This document shows, in pieces, positions 34,495 to 42,396 of a DNA stretch of 64,000 nucleotides (position 1 is its first letter; each line of letters opens with the position of its first letter). Origin of the DNA: Deltaproteobacteria bacterium. Its GTDB lineage: Bacteria > Desulfobacterota > Desulfomonilia > UBA1062. Where the stretch lies: positions 130,804 to 194,803 of the forward strand of contig JAHDRW010000028.1 of assembly GCA_018433085.1 (NCBI GenBank), written 5' to 3'. The translations under genes were made by a program, and so were the position numbers. The notes beneath the pieces were generated by a model that made no database searches, had not been told where the DNA came from, and saw nothing but the letters and a program-made list of their open reading frames with translations.

Positions 34495-36600
34495 TCATGC
34501 CGTCCTCTGAATAAGAACGATCGATCGTCCCTGAACCCGTATCTCCTCCTCCGGGGAATGCAGGAGCCTGTCCTCGAGGAATGTCTCGATCGTTGTGTCG
34601 AAGACTACGGCCCAGGTTTTTCCCAGCGTAGCGGAAGGAACAGTGAAGACGATGGGCTCGTGGTGCGCATTGATGAGCAGGTAGAAACTGTCGTCCACGA
34701 TCCGGTTTCCCCTCTCGTCCATGCTGGAAATCCCGTCACCGTTGAGAAAGATGCCGATGGACCTGGCAAAGTGTTCCTCCCAGTTTTCGTCGGCCATTTC
34801 CCGGCCGTCGGGAGTGAACCAGCCGATGTCGTGATCCTGCGTGCCCCTGATCGGCCTGCCGTGGAACCATTTTTTTCGCCTGAACACCGGATGCTCCCTC
34901 CTCAGTGCAATGAGCCCCCGAATGAATTCCAGGAGGCAGGTGTCGGCGGATTCCCAGTCAAACCAGGATATTTCGTTGTCCTGGCAATAGGCGTTGTTGT
35001 TGCCACGCTGGGTTCGGCCGATCTCGTCCCCTCCCAGAAGCATGGGGACCCCCTGGGAGAGGATCAGTGTGGCCAGGAAATTCCGTTTCTGCCTGCAGCG
35101 GAGCTTGATGATATCCGGGTCGCCGGTCGGGCCTTCAGTGCCACAGTTCCATGACCGGTTGTGGCTCTCGCCGTCGCGGTTTCCCTCCAGGTTGGCCTCG
35201 TTGTGCTTTTCGTTATAAGATACCAGATCGCGCAGGGAAAATCCGTCATGGGCCGTGACAAAGTTGATGCTCGCGAAGGGGCGGCGGCTCGTGTTCTCGT
35301 ACAGGTCCGAGCTGCCGGTGAAGCGGTAGGCGAACTCGCCCAGGGTCTGGTCCTGCCCGCGCCAGAAGTCCCGGATGCAGTCCCGGTACTTGCCGTTCCA
35401 TTCCGACCACTGGGGCGGAAAATTCCCGACCTGGTAGCCGCCCACCCCGACATCCCAGGGCTCGGCGATGAGCTTCACCTGCCCCACCACCGGGTCCTGC
35501 TGGATGAGGTCGAAGAACGCGGAGAGCCTGTCCACATCGTGCAGCTGGCGGGCCAGCGTCGCAGCCAGATCGAACCGGAACCCGTCCACGTGCATGTCCA
35601 GCACCCAGTAGCGGAGCGAATCCATGATGAGCTGAAGCACGTGGGGATGCGCCATGTTGAGGCTGTTGCCGGTGCCGGTGTAGTCCGTATAGTAGCGCCT
35701 GTCGCTCGCCTCCAGGCGATAGTAGGCGGCATTGTCGATGCCCCTGAAGCAGAGCATGGGTCCCAGGTGGTTGCCCTCTGCGGTGTGGTTGTACACCACG
35801 TCCAGGATCACCTCGATTCCCTCATCGTGCAGCACCTTGACCATCTGCTTGAACTCCTGCACCTGCTGCCCGGACCCGCCCGTGCTCGAGTACTCGTTGT
35901 GGGGGGCGAAATAACCGATGGAGTTGTATCCCCAGTAGTTTCTCAGTCCTTTCTGTACCAGGTGTTCGTCGTGGATGAACTGGTGTATGGGCATAAGCTC
36001 GACTGCCGTGATGCCCAGGTCTTTGAGATGATCCAGGACCGAAGGGTGCGTAAGCGCAGTGTAGGTGCCCCTGATTGCCTCGGGGATATCCGGATGCAGG
36101 ATGGTGAACCCCTTCACATGGGCTTCATAGATCACGGTTTCGTGGAGCGGACGCCTGATGGGACGGTCTTCGGCCCAGTCGAAGTACGGGTTCACCACCA
36201 CGGACCGGGGGGCATAGGGGGCACTATCCGTGGGTTCGATCCGGTCGTTTTCTCCCCCGAAGCGGTAGGGAAACATGGCCGGGTTCCACCTGACCTGTCC
36301 CTCGATCGCCTTGGCATAGGGATCCAGGAGAAGCTTGGCCGGGTTGCAACGGTTGCCGGAGGCAGGGTCCCAGGGGCCGTGGACCCGAAAACCGTACCGC
36401 TGCCCCGGCCCTGTACCGGGGAGGTAGACATGCCAGCAGTAGGCGGTGACTTCGGGGAGGTCCAGCCGGGTTTCCCTGTCTGAATCGTCGAAGAGACAGA
36501 GTTCCACCCGCTGTGCCGCTTCAGAGAAAATCGAGAAGTTCGTCCCGAATCCGTCGAACGTCGCTCCGAGAGGATACGGTTTGCCGGGCCAGATTTCCAC
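34495..36600 (-). CDS. glgX: Glycogen debranching enzyme (GlgX/TreX type)
   Basis: The 701-residue GH13 isoamylase-type enzyme starts at a GTG with AAAAGGAG about 6 bases upstream. Landmarks are PLGATFDGFGTNFSIFS in the N-terminal domain, VVYNHTAEGN, the nucleophile in GFRFDLAATLAR near 340, the acid in IAEPWDVG near 378, and NFVTAHDGFSL. It trims branch points of glycogen to feed linear chains to TreY and TreZ. It is first in the operon. Confidence 0.96.
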   Translation of the reverse strand: MEIWPGKPYPLGATFDGFGTNFSIFSEAAQRVELCLFDDSDRETRLDLPEVTAYCWHVYLPGTGPGQRYGFRVHGPWDPASGNRCNPAKLLLDPYAKAIEGQVRWNPAMFPYRFGGENDRIEPTDSAPYAPRSVVVNPYFDWAEDRPIRRPLHETVIYEAHVKGFTILHPDIPEAIRGTYTALTHPSVLDHLKDLGITAVELMPIHQFIHDEHLVQKGLRNYWGYNSIGYFAPHNEYSSTGGSGQQVQEFKQMVKVLHDEGIEVILDVVYNHTAEGNHLGPMLCFRGIDNAAYYRLEASDRRYYTDYTGTGNSLNMAHPHVLQLIMDSLRYWVLDMHVDGFRFDLAATLARQLHDVDRLSAFFDLIQQDPVVGQVKLIAEPWDVGVGGYQVGNFPPQWSEWNGKYRDCIRDFWRGQDQTLGEFAYRFTGSSDLYENTSRRPFASINFVTAHDGFSLRDLVSYNEKHNEANLEGNRDGESHNRSWNCGTEGPTGDPDIIKLRCRQKRNFLATLILSQGVPMLLGGDEIGRTQRGNNNAYCQDNEISWFDWESADTCLLEFIRGLIALRREHPVFRRKKWFHGRPIRGTQDHDIGWFTPDGREMADENWEEHFARSIGIFLNGDGISSMDERGNRIVDDSFYLLINAHHEPIVFTVPSATLGKTWAVVFDTTIETFLEDRLLHSPEEEIRVQGRSIVLIQRTA

Positions 36601-36656
36601 CAGTGCTCCTTTTTTTGATAGCGGGATGTTTTCAGGGAAATCGCGCTATAGAGGTA

Positions 36657-36684
36657 GATATAGAAGGCGCTAGGGCTAAATCAA
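36657..36684 (-). promoter_or_regulatory. Possible sigma70 promoter of the glgX-treY-treZ operon
   Basis: On the minus strand TTGATT (36679-36684) and TATATC (36657-36662) are spaced by 16 bases, about 55 bp before the glgX start. Confidence 0.45.
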
Positions 36685-36937
36685 GCAAGGGGGGGCTCTC
36701 CCGCCCCGTCACTGTGGAGACGGGCTCTTTACAAAAATATCCGTTCGGCCCGGCAGGACCGCCCAACGGGACTGGGGGACCCCGTTTCCCAGGCTGAGAC
36801 AGGGGCCGTTCGGTTGAAGATGGCCGGCACCTGCCGCAGGATCGTTCATGGGCCTATGTATGAGTATGAGAGTGCCCGGTTCGGGATAAACCTGCGGCAT
36901 AGGTAGCGGCATTCACGGTCGATTGAAAAAGAGCACT

Positions 36938-36967
36938 GCCGGGGCCCCCTTCTAAGGGGGCCCCGGC
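36938..36967 (-). terminator. Strong GC-rich terminator hairpin
   Basis: GCCGGGGCCCCCT pairs perfectly with AGGGGGCCCCGGC around a 4-base loop, a 13-bp stem. Reading leftward it is followed by a CTCTTTTT tract, so it ends the small minus-strand gene at 37085. Confidence 0.75.
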
Positions 36968-37084
36968 TTCTCTTGGGATAGAGGGAGGAAAAATGTTTGT
37001 ATGTTTTCCTTTAAGCTGCGGAACACCTCGGAAGACAGGCCGGGTATCCGCAGATGGTTTCGGCTCTTTCGTAACTGTTCAAGG

Positions 37085-37387
37085 TCATTGGACGGGCGAT
37101 ACCCTGACCATGCACTGCCGGGGGGCCTTATACACGGTGAAGCAGATCCCCTGCTCAGGGCTCACCGACATGCATATGAACGAGTTTGCGAGCTTTTTTC
37201 GCAATGTAATGATGTTTCTGTGCAGGTACCAGGTGCGGCAGTGCCCGGGGATCCCAAGCATGCGCCTTACCTCTGAAGGGGGAAGGATGAAGCCCTGGCA
37301 TTCGTTTCTGATCAGATGGCTGATAACCTGGACGGCACGTTTGCAGTTCCGACTATCCTGTATGCTCATGTCTTCGCTTGCCATCAT
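37085..37387 (-). CDS. Small hypothetical protein (100 residues)
   Basis: The first of two adjacent ATGs at 37385-37387 follows AAGGGGG at good spacing. The product is basic and cysteine-containing, with CKRAVQVISHLIRNECQGF, SEVRRMLGIPGHCRTWYLH and FTVYKAPRQCMVRV; no family is recognised. The sequence between reads as mixed alpha/beta, with no signal peptide. A strong terminator follows about 117 bases after its stop, which supports it being expressed as its own unit. AT-rich DNA upstream (37430-37510) probably holds its promoter. Confidence 0.55.
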   Translation of the reverse strand: MMASEDMSIQDSRNCKRAVQVISHLIRNECQGFILPPSEVRRMLGIPGHCRTWYLHRNIITLRKKLANSFICMSVSPEQGICFTVYKAPRQCMVRVSPVQ

Positions 37388-37890
37388 AACCCCCTTTTTC
37401 CCCGAAGTGCCTGAAAAATAACATGTAATTAAAAAGATAATCTTATCAATGAGCAAGGGATATGCCATAAATAATGATAAATAAAATCATAATGTTGACT
37501 TTATACATCAGGGAAAAAGCCGGGAGCGGGAGAAATTGTTTACCCAGGCACGGGGGAAAATCTTTTCCACCACGAGCCTCTCTGCAGGCGGCCTGATAAC
37601 CGTTCCTGATCCTTGCCATTTTCATCCAGATCCGGGAAAAGGCTCAAAATGGACTTGTATTCAATAGCAATAATTGGCAGTATAACAGCGCTGACGGGAA
37701 ATCCCCGGTGCGGAGCGCCTTTTGCCGGAGGGTTTTTCCGAAGGCGTATGGATTCTGACGGGTGCAGGAGCTGAACATCCGCAGGCCATGGTCGGCCGCG
37801 CATGACCAGCAGATTCCCGGACAGAAAGAGAAAATCATGAGAATACCGGATTCCCGGTTCACGACATGAAGAAGAGAGAGGGAGCATAGA
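37388..37890. other. Intergenic region between divergent genes
   Basis: The 503-bp gap contains an AT-rich tract (about 37420-37510) and about 350 bp of average-composition sequence before the response regulator. No convincing gene, repeat or RNA is seen. Confidence 0.4.
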
Positions 37891-38523
37891 ATGGTCAGAG
37901 TTCTCATCGCTGACGATCATCCGATCGTGAGAACCGGTTTGAAGCAGATCCTTGCCGACGACCCGGATATAGAGGTGGTAGGTGAAGCCGAAAACGGCGG
38001 GGAGGTCATAGAGTTCCTCTGGAAGAATGTATGCGATATGGTTCTGCTCGATATCGGCATGCCGGGCAGGAGCGGGCTCGAGGTAACCTCGGAGATCAAG
38101 CAGATCAAGCCCAACGTGGGGGTGCTCATCCTGAGCATCTATCCCGAAGAGCAGTATGCCGTCCGGGCGCTCAGGGCAGGCGCATCCGGGTACCTCACCA
38201 AGGCGAGCGCGCCCATAGAGCTCCTTCAGGCCATTCACCGGGTGTCTCACGGCGGCAGGTACGTCAGCCAGACCCTGGCCGAGATACTGGCGTCCGAGAT
38301 CGACAGGCACAGTGAAAAGCAGCCTCATGAAAAGCTCTCGGATCGGGAGTACCAGGTGATGCTTCTCCTCGCATCGGGCAAGACCGTCACCGAAGTGGGA
38401 CAGAGCCTGAATCTGAGTGTGAAGACCATCAGCACCTACCGGTCCAACATCCTGGCAAAGATGAACATGAAGAATAACGCCCAGCTCACCTTTTATGCCG
38501 TGGAAAACAGCCTCATCAAGTGA
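37891..38523 (+). CDS. NarL/FixJ-family response regulator
   Basis: The 210-residue protein has an N-terminal receiver with the acidic pair IADDHP, the phosphorylation site in MVLLDIGMPG near residue 54, and the conserved lysine in GYLTKASAP. A C-terminal LuxR-type helix-turn-helix follows (KLSDREYQVMLLLASGKTV and LSVKTISTYRSNILAKM). No sensor kinase is adjacent, so it is an orphan. GAGGGAG lies upstream of the start. Confidence 0.93.
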   Translation: MVRVLIADDHPIVRTGLKQILADDPDIEVVGEAENGGEVIEFLWKNVCDMVLLDIGMPGRSGLEVTSEIKQIKPNVGVLILSIYPEEQYAVRALRAGASGYLTKASAPIELLQAIHRVSHGGRYVSQTLAEILASEIDRHSEKQPHEKLSDREYQVMLLLASGKTVTEVGQSLNLSVKTISTYRSNILAKMNMKNNAQLTFYAVENSLIK

Positions 38524-38734
38524 GACTGCTTTAAGGGCATGCGCCTGCCTGGAGTCTACCGTGCGGGCCGCCCGGATAGGCCGGGACACCCCCGGACTCC
38601 GTTGCTGCGTACGTTCACCGCACAGCAGGGCGGATGGCCGGGGACTTCATTTTTCCGGGCAGAGTATTATTTTTTTCTACACATAGGCGGCTGTATTCTT
38701 TAGAATCCGGCTATCCCATGCAAGGAGAGGTTTT

Positions 38735-39892
38735 ATGAGAAGCATGCTGTATATTGTCTATGGCATCGGCCAGGATTCCGTAGGGCTCGTCGGAGGGATT
38801 ACCGCCCCGATCGCATCCGTGGGCGGCAATATCGTCGATTTGCACCAGCATGTCCTGCACGGCCTCTTCACCATCTACCTGGTGGTGGATCTCAAGGAAG
38901 CCACGCAGTCCCCGGAAGGGTTCAGGCTGCTGCTCGGGGAGATCTCGGAAGAGACCCGGGTGCGTCTCTCCATGGAGAAATATACCCCGGTGGCCCGCAG
39001 CGCCGAGAGGACGAACATCCTCCTGACCCTGGTGGGAAAGGACAAGCCGGGAATCATCGCCGCAATCTCGGAGAGGCTCGGCACCTACAACATCAACATC
39101 GAGATCAGCGAGATGGTGGCACGGGAAGACATATTCCTCATGGATCTTCTCTGCGACGTCAGCCGGAGCAGCGTGCCCACGGACAACCTCAAGGGCGTGG
39201 TGCAGCAGATCATGCACTCCATGGACATCAGCACCATGTTCCAGACCGAGGACGTGTTCAATAAGAAGAAAAAGATCGTGCTCTTCGACATATCGCAGAG
39301 TTTTATGGACGCCGGGACCCTGAGCGGGATCCTCGATCTCTCGGGTATCGAGGCCGGGGAGCTGAAGCGCCTTACCGGCCGGGAGGGCAACCTGGCCTAT
39401 ATGCAAGACACGGCCGGGTACCTGGAGGGCCTGCCGCTCAATGTCATCGACGCAGTCGTGGATTCCACCCGGGTGAGCCCGGGAACCATGGAGCTGATCC
39501 AGTCGCTGAAGATCATGGGCTACAAGATCGGGCTGATCAGCACGGGGTTCACCTTTTTCGTGGAGCCCATCCGCCGCAAGCTCGACATCGATTATGCCTT
39601 CGGGTTCGAGCTGCCCGTGGACGACGATTCCAAGGCCCTGGTGGGCGACATCGCCCCGGGAGTGCTCGAGGACCTGGACCCTCCGGCCATCATCGCAGAT
39701 CTGATGCGGGCGGAAAAGATCGATAGGGAGGATATCACGGTGATCTCCGATACGGACAGGCCCTATACCCAGACCCCGGGCATCAGGCTGGAGTTCGACA
39801 TGAAGGTGATCCTCGATTTTTTCAATCAGCACATCCTGAGCAGAGACGCCCTCACAGGGCTGCTGCGAAGCCTCGGCACACCCCGTCTGTGA
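38735..39892 (+). CDS. ACT-ACT-HAD protein related to phosphoserine phosphatase, catalytic motifs degraded
   Basis: The 385-residue protein has two N-terminal ACT domains (about 1-75 and 88-170; the second begins LTLVGKDKPGIIAAISERL) and a SerB-like HAD domain. The HAD motif I is FDISQS near residue 184 where SerB has DxDxT, so the second aspartate is lost. Motif II (LISTG near 268) is kept. The motif III lysine region and the GDxxND motif IV are replaced (SDTDRPYTQT near 337). It is therefore unlikely to be an active phosphatase and may be an amino-acid-sensing regulator. It precedes formate-THF ligase by 38 bases. Confidence 0.85.
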   Translation: MRSMLYIVYGIGQDSVGLVGGITAPIASVGGNIVDLHQHVLHGLFTIYLVVDLKEATQSPEGFRLLLGEISEETRVRLSMEKYTPVARSAERTNILLTLVGKDKPGIIAAISERLGTYNINIEISEMVAREDIFLMDLLCDVSRSSVPTDNLKGVVQQIMHSMDISTMFQTEDVFNKKKKIVLFDISQSFMDAGTLSGILDLSGIEAGELKRLTGREGNLAYMQDTAGYLEGLPLNVIDAVVDSTRVSPGTMELIQSLKIMGYKIGLISTGFTFFVEPIRRKLDIDYAFGFELPVDDDSKALVGDIAPGVLEDLDPPAIIADLMRAEKIDREDITVISDTDRPYTQTPGIRLEFDMKVILDFFNQHILSRDALTGLLRSLGTPRL

Positions 39893-39930
39893 TATGATCC
39901 CGTGAGCACAGAGCTCAGAAGAGGCAAAGA

Positions 39931-41550
39931 ATGAAATCCGACATAGAGATTGCGCAGTCGATACCGCTGAAGCCCATCCGCGAGATCGCGGATGCCATCG
40001 GGCTGAACGAAGACGATATCGTGCCCTACGGGCGGTTCGTGGCAAAGGTGCCGCTCAAGGCCCTGGAGAGCAGATCGGACGTGCGCGACGGAAAGCTCGT
40101 CCTGGTCACCGCCATGTCCCCCACCTCCATGGGCGAGGGCAAGACCACGACCACCATCGGCCTCGGCCAGGCCCTGAGCAGGATCGGGAAGCGGGCCATG
40201 ATGGCGATACGCGAGCCCTCTCTGGGGCCGTGCATGGGACTCAAGGGCGGCGCTGCGGGTGGAGGGTATTCCCAGGTGCTGCCCATGGAGGACATCAACC
40301 TTCACTTCACCGGCGACCTCCATGCCATCACCTCGGCTCACAACCTGCTTGCAGCCGTGGTGGACAACCACCTCCACCAGCGGCAGAACCCGGAGATCAA
40401 CCCCAGGCACGTGGTCTGGAAGCGCGTGATCGATATGAACGACCGCAGCCTGAGAAGCATCATCCTCGGGCTCGAAGACAAGGGTCTCAACGGCGTCATG
40501 CGCGAGGACGGCTTCGATATCACGGCCGCGTCCGAGGTCATGGCGGCCCTGTGCCTCTCGGACAGCCTCCAGGACCTGAAAGGGCGCATCGGTCGCATCA
40601 TCGTGGGCTACGACTACCTGGGCAAGCCCATCTTCGTGCGGGATGTGGGCGCGAGCGGGGCCATGGCCGCCCTGCTCAAGCATGCCGTCAACCCCAATCT
40701 CGTGCAGTCCGTCGAGGGAACGCCCGTGCTCGTGCACGGAGGTCCGTTCGCGAATATCGCACACGGGTGCAACACGGTGATCGCCACCCGCATGGCCATG
40801 AAGCTATCGGACTACACCGTGACCGAGGCGGGCTTCGGGGCCGATCTGGGGGCGGAGAAATTTTTCCACATCAAGTGCCGCGGCAGCGGCCTGAACCCGA
40901 GCGCCGTGGTGCTGGTCGTGACCTGGCGGGCATACATGCTCCACGGGATCAACAACATCCGCAAGCACCTGGACACCCTCTCCCGGTTCGGGGTGCCGGC
41001 CGTGGTCTCCATCAACCGCTTTCTCTCGGACAAGGACAGCGACCTCGCTGAGCTGAAATCCCGGGTGGAGGACCTGGGCGCGGAGGCGGTGATCACGGAT
41101 TACCGCGAGCGCGGCGGGGAAGGCGGGCTCGAGCTCGCGGAAAAGGTCGCCTCGTTCTGCGGGAGGCCCTCTGAGTTCAGAATGCTCTACGATCTGGGCG
41201 ACGATATCCGCACCAAGGTAGAGACCGTGGCGACGAACGTCTACGGTGCCTCCGGGGTGGAGTTCTCGTCCCAGGCGCTCAAGGATATCCGGCACATCGA
41301 GAACATGGGGTATGCGGGCCTGCCGGTCTGCATCGCCAAGACCCAGTCCTCGCTGACCGACAACCCCAAGATCCCGGGATTCCCGGACGAGCCGTTCACC
41401 ATCCACGTGAACTCCGCCAAGGTGTCCGCGGGCGCGGGCTTCGTGGTCATCTACACCGGGAAGATCCTCTCCATGCCCGGCCTGCCGAAGAGCCCCGCAG
41501 CGCTCTTGATCGACATCGACGACGAGGGGAACATCACCGGGCTGTTCTGA
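39931..41550 (+). CDS. fhs: Formate-tetrahydrofolate ligase
   Basis: The 539-residue enzyme has the N10-formyl-THF synthetase P-loop region GEGKTTTTIGL near residue 68. It also has EPSLGPCMGLKGGAAGGGYSQ in two adjoining parts, the folate-site TGDLHAITSAHNLL, and VREDGFDITAASEVMA-type sequence. It makes 10-formyl-THF from formate, THF and ATP, for one-carbon supply or the methyl branch of the Wood-Ljungdahl pathway. It is slightly shorter than the usual 555-560 residues but complete. Confidence 0.97.
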   Translation: MKSDIEIAQSIPLKPIREIADAIGLNEDDIVPYGRFVAKVPLKALESRSDVRDGKLVLVTAMSPTSMGEGKTTTTIGLGQALSRIGKRAMMAIREPSLGPCMGLKGGAAGGGYSQVLPMEDINLHFTGDLHAITSAHNLLAAVVDNHLHQRQNPEINPRHVVWKRVIDMNDRSLRSIILGLEDKGLNGVMREDGFDITAASEVMAALCLSDSLQDLKGRIGRIIVGYDYLGKPIFVRDVGASGAMAALLKHAVNPNLVQSVEGTPVLVHGGPFANIAHGCNTVIATRMAMKLSDYTVTEAGFGADLGAEKFFHIKCRGSGLNPSAVVLVVTWRAYMLHGINNIRKHLDTLSRFGVPAVVSINRFLSDKDSDLAELKSRVEDLGAEAVITDYRERGGEGGLELAEKVASFCGRPSEFRMLYDLGDDIRTKVETVATNVYGASGVEFSSQALKDIRHIENMGYAGLPVCIAKTQSSLTDNPKIPGFPDEPFTIHVNSAKVSAGAGFVVIYTGKILSMPGLPKSPAALLIDIDDEGNITGLF

Positions 41551-41557
41551 TTTATTC

Positions 41558-41586
41558 TTGACACCTTGGAGGGTTGCTTTTAACAT
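41558..41586 (+). promoter_or_regulatory. Sigma70 promoter of the tetR-type regulator gene
   Basis: A perfect TTGACA (41558-41563) and TAACAT (41581-41586) are separated by exactly 17 bases, in the 90-bp gap before the regulator gene. Confidence 0.7.
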
Positions 41587-41602
41587 ACCGACCGGTCAGT
41601 AT
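41585..41602. promoter_or_regulatory. TetR-type operator overlapping the promoter
   Basis: ATACCGACCGGTCAGTAT is an 18-bp inverted repeat with 8 of 9 pairs matching around a GACCGGTC core. It starts at the end of the -10 box and covers the transcription start, so a bound repressor would block it. The core resembles sites of many TetR proteins. It is the likely autoregulatory site of the adjacent regulator. Confidence 0.7.
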
Positions 41603-41640
41603 AGTACTGGTAGATAGAATACTGTTTGTGTGGTGTGCAT

Positions 41641-42231
41641 ATGGGAGGGTTCAAGGCCTCGCCCGGGGACAAGAAGAGGCGTATCATTATCGCGGCCATG
41701 CGCTGCTTTCAGCGCAAGGGCTATGTGAACACGACCGTTGACGACATAGCTGTGGAGTACGGCCGTTCCAAGGGCAGCATCTACTGGCATTACCCCTCCA
41801 AAAAGGCGATTCTCATCGATCTGTTCATCTACTGGATGGATGAAACCTTCAACGGCATCAGCTCGGAGATAGCGCCCCTGGAATCATCCCGCGACAAGCT
41901 CATCCGCATGGGCGAGTTCTTCATCGAATCGCTCATCAGGGACTACGAGCTGTACAGCTCCATGATGGTGTTCTGGGGCACGGCCTTCGAGGACGCCTCC
42001 ATGCGGCGGATGGTCATCGACCTCTACCGCCGGTACGACGAGGTGGTGACCTCGCTGCTCGTGCAGGGTCAGGACGGCGGGGAGTTCAGCGTGCCGGACA
42101 TCCCGGCGTTCAGCACCATGCTGATCGCCATGATCGAGGGCCTGATCGTCCGCCAGGTCATGAGCAGGTCGCTCGATCTGGAGAGGATCAGGCGCGAGAT
42201 ACCGTCCCTGGTAAAAAGGCTCCTCCCGTAA
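41641..42231 (+). CDS. TetR/AcrR-family transcriptional regulator
   Basis: I start at the ATG at 41641, giving 196 residues; the ribosome site is weak. The N-terminal helix-turn-helix is typical (IIIAAMRCFQRKGYVNTT and VDDIAVEYGRSKGSIYWHYP). The C-terminal ligand domain is all-helical. It is followed by an RND exporter, a LolA-like protein and an outer-membrane protein gene, the set it probably controls, and is preceded by an operator for self-control. Confidence 0.92.
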   Translation: MGGFKASPGDKKRRIIIAAMRCFQRKGYVNTTVDDIAVEYGRSKGSIYWHYPSKKAILIDLFIYWMDETFNGISSEIAPLESSRDKLIRMGEFFIESLIRDYELYSSMMVFWGTAFEDASMRRMVIDLYRRYDEVVTSLLVQGQDGGEFSVPDIPAFSTMLIAMIEGLIVRQVMSRSLDLERIRREIPSLVKRLLP

Positions 42232-42396
42232 TCGGAGACGGGTCCACATTTCCTGAGATGACGAGAAGTCAGGGGATGATCGGGGACGAAATCACAGTTA
42301 TTGAGTTGTACGTTTTGAGTTTGCGCGAAGTCAGGGAAAACATACGGCATCCCTGATCTTCAAGTTGTAAATGCGGGCGGCTGAGAAAGGGGAGGT

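Larger units (their letters stand above)
36601..37084. other. Intergenic region between the trehalose operon and a small gene
   Basis: The 484-bp gap holds the trehalose-operon promoter at its left end and a strong GC-rich hairpin near the right. I see no gene in between. Confidence 0.45.
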
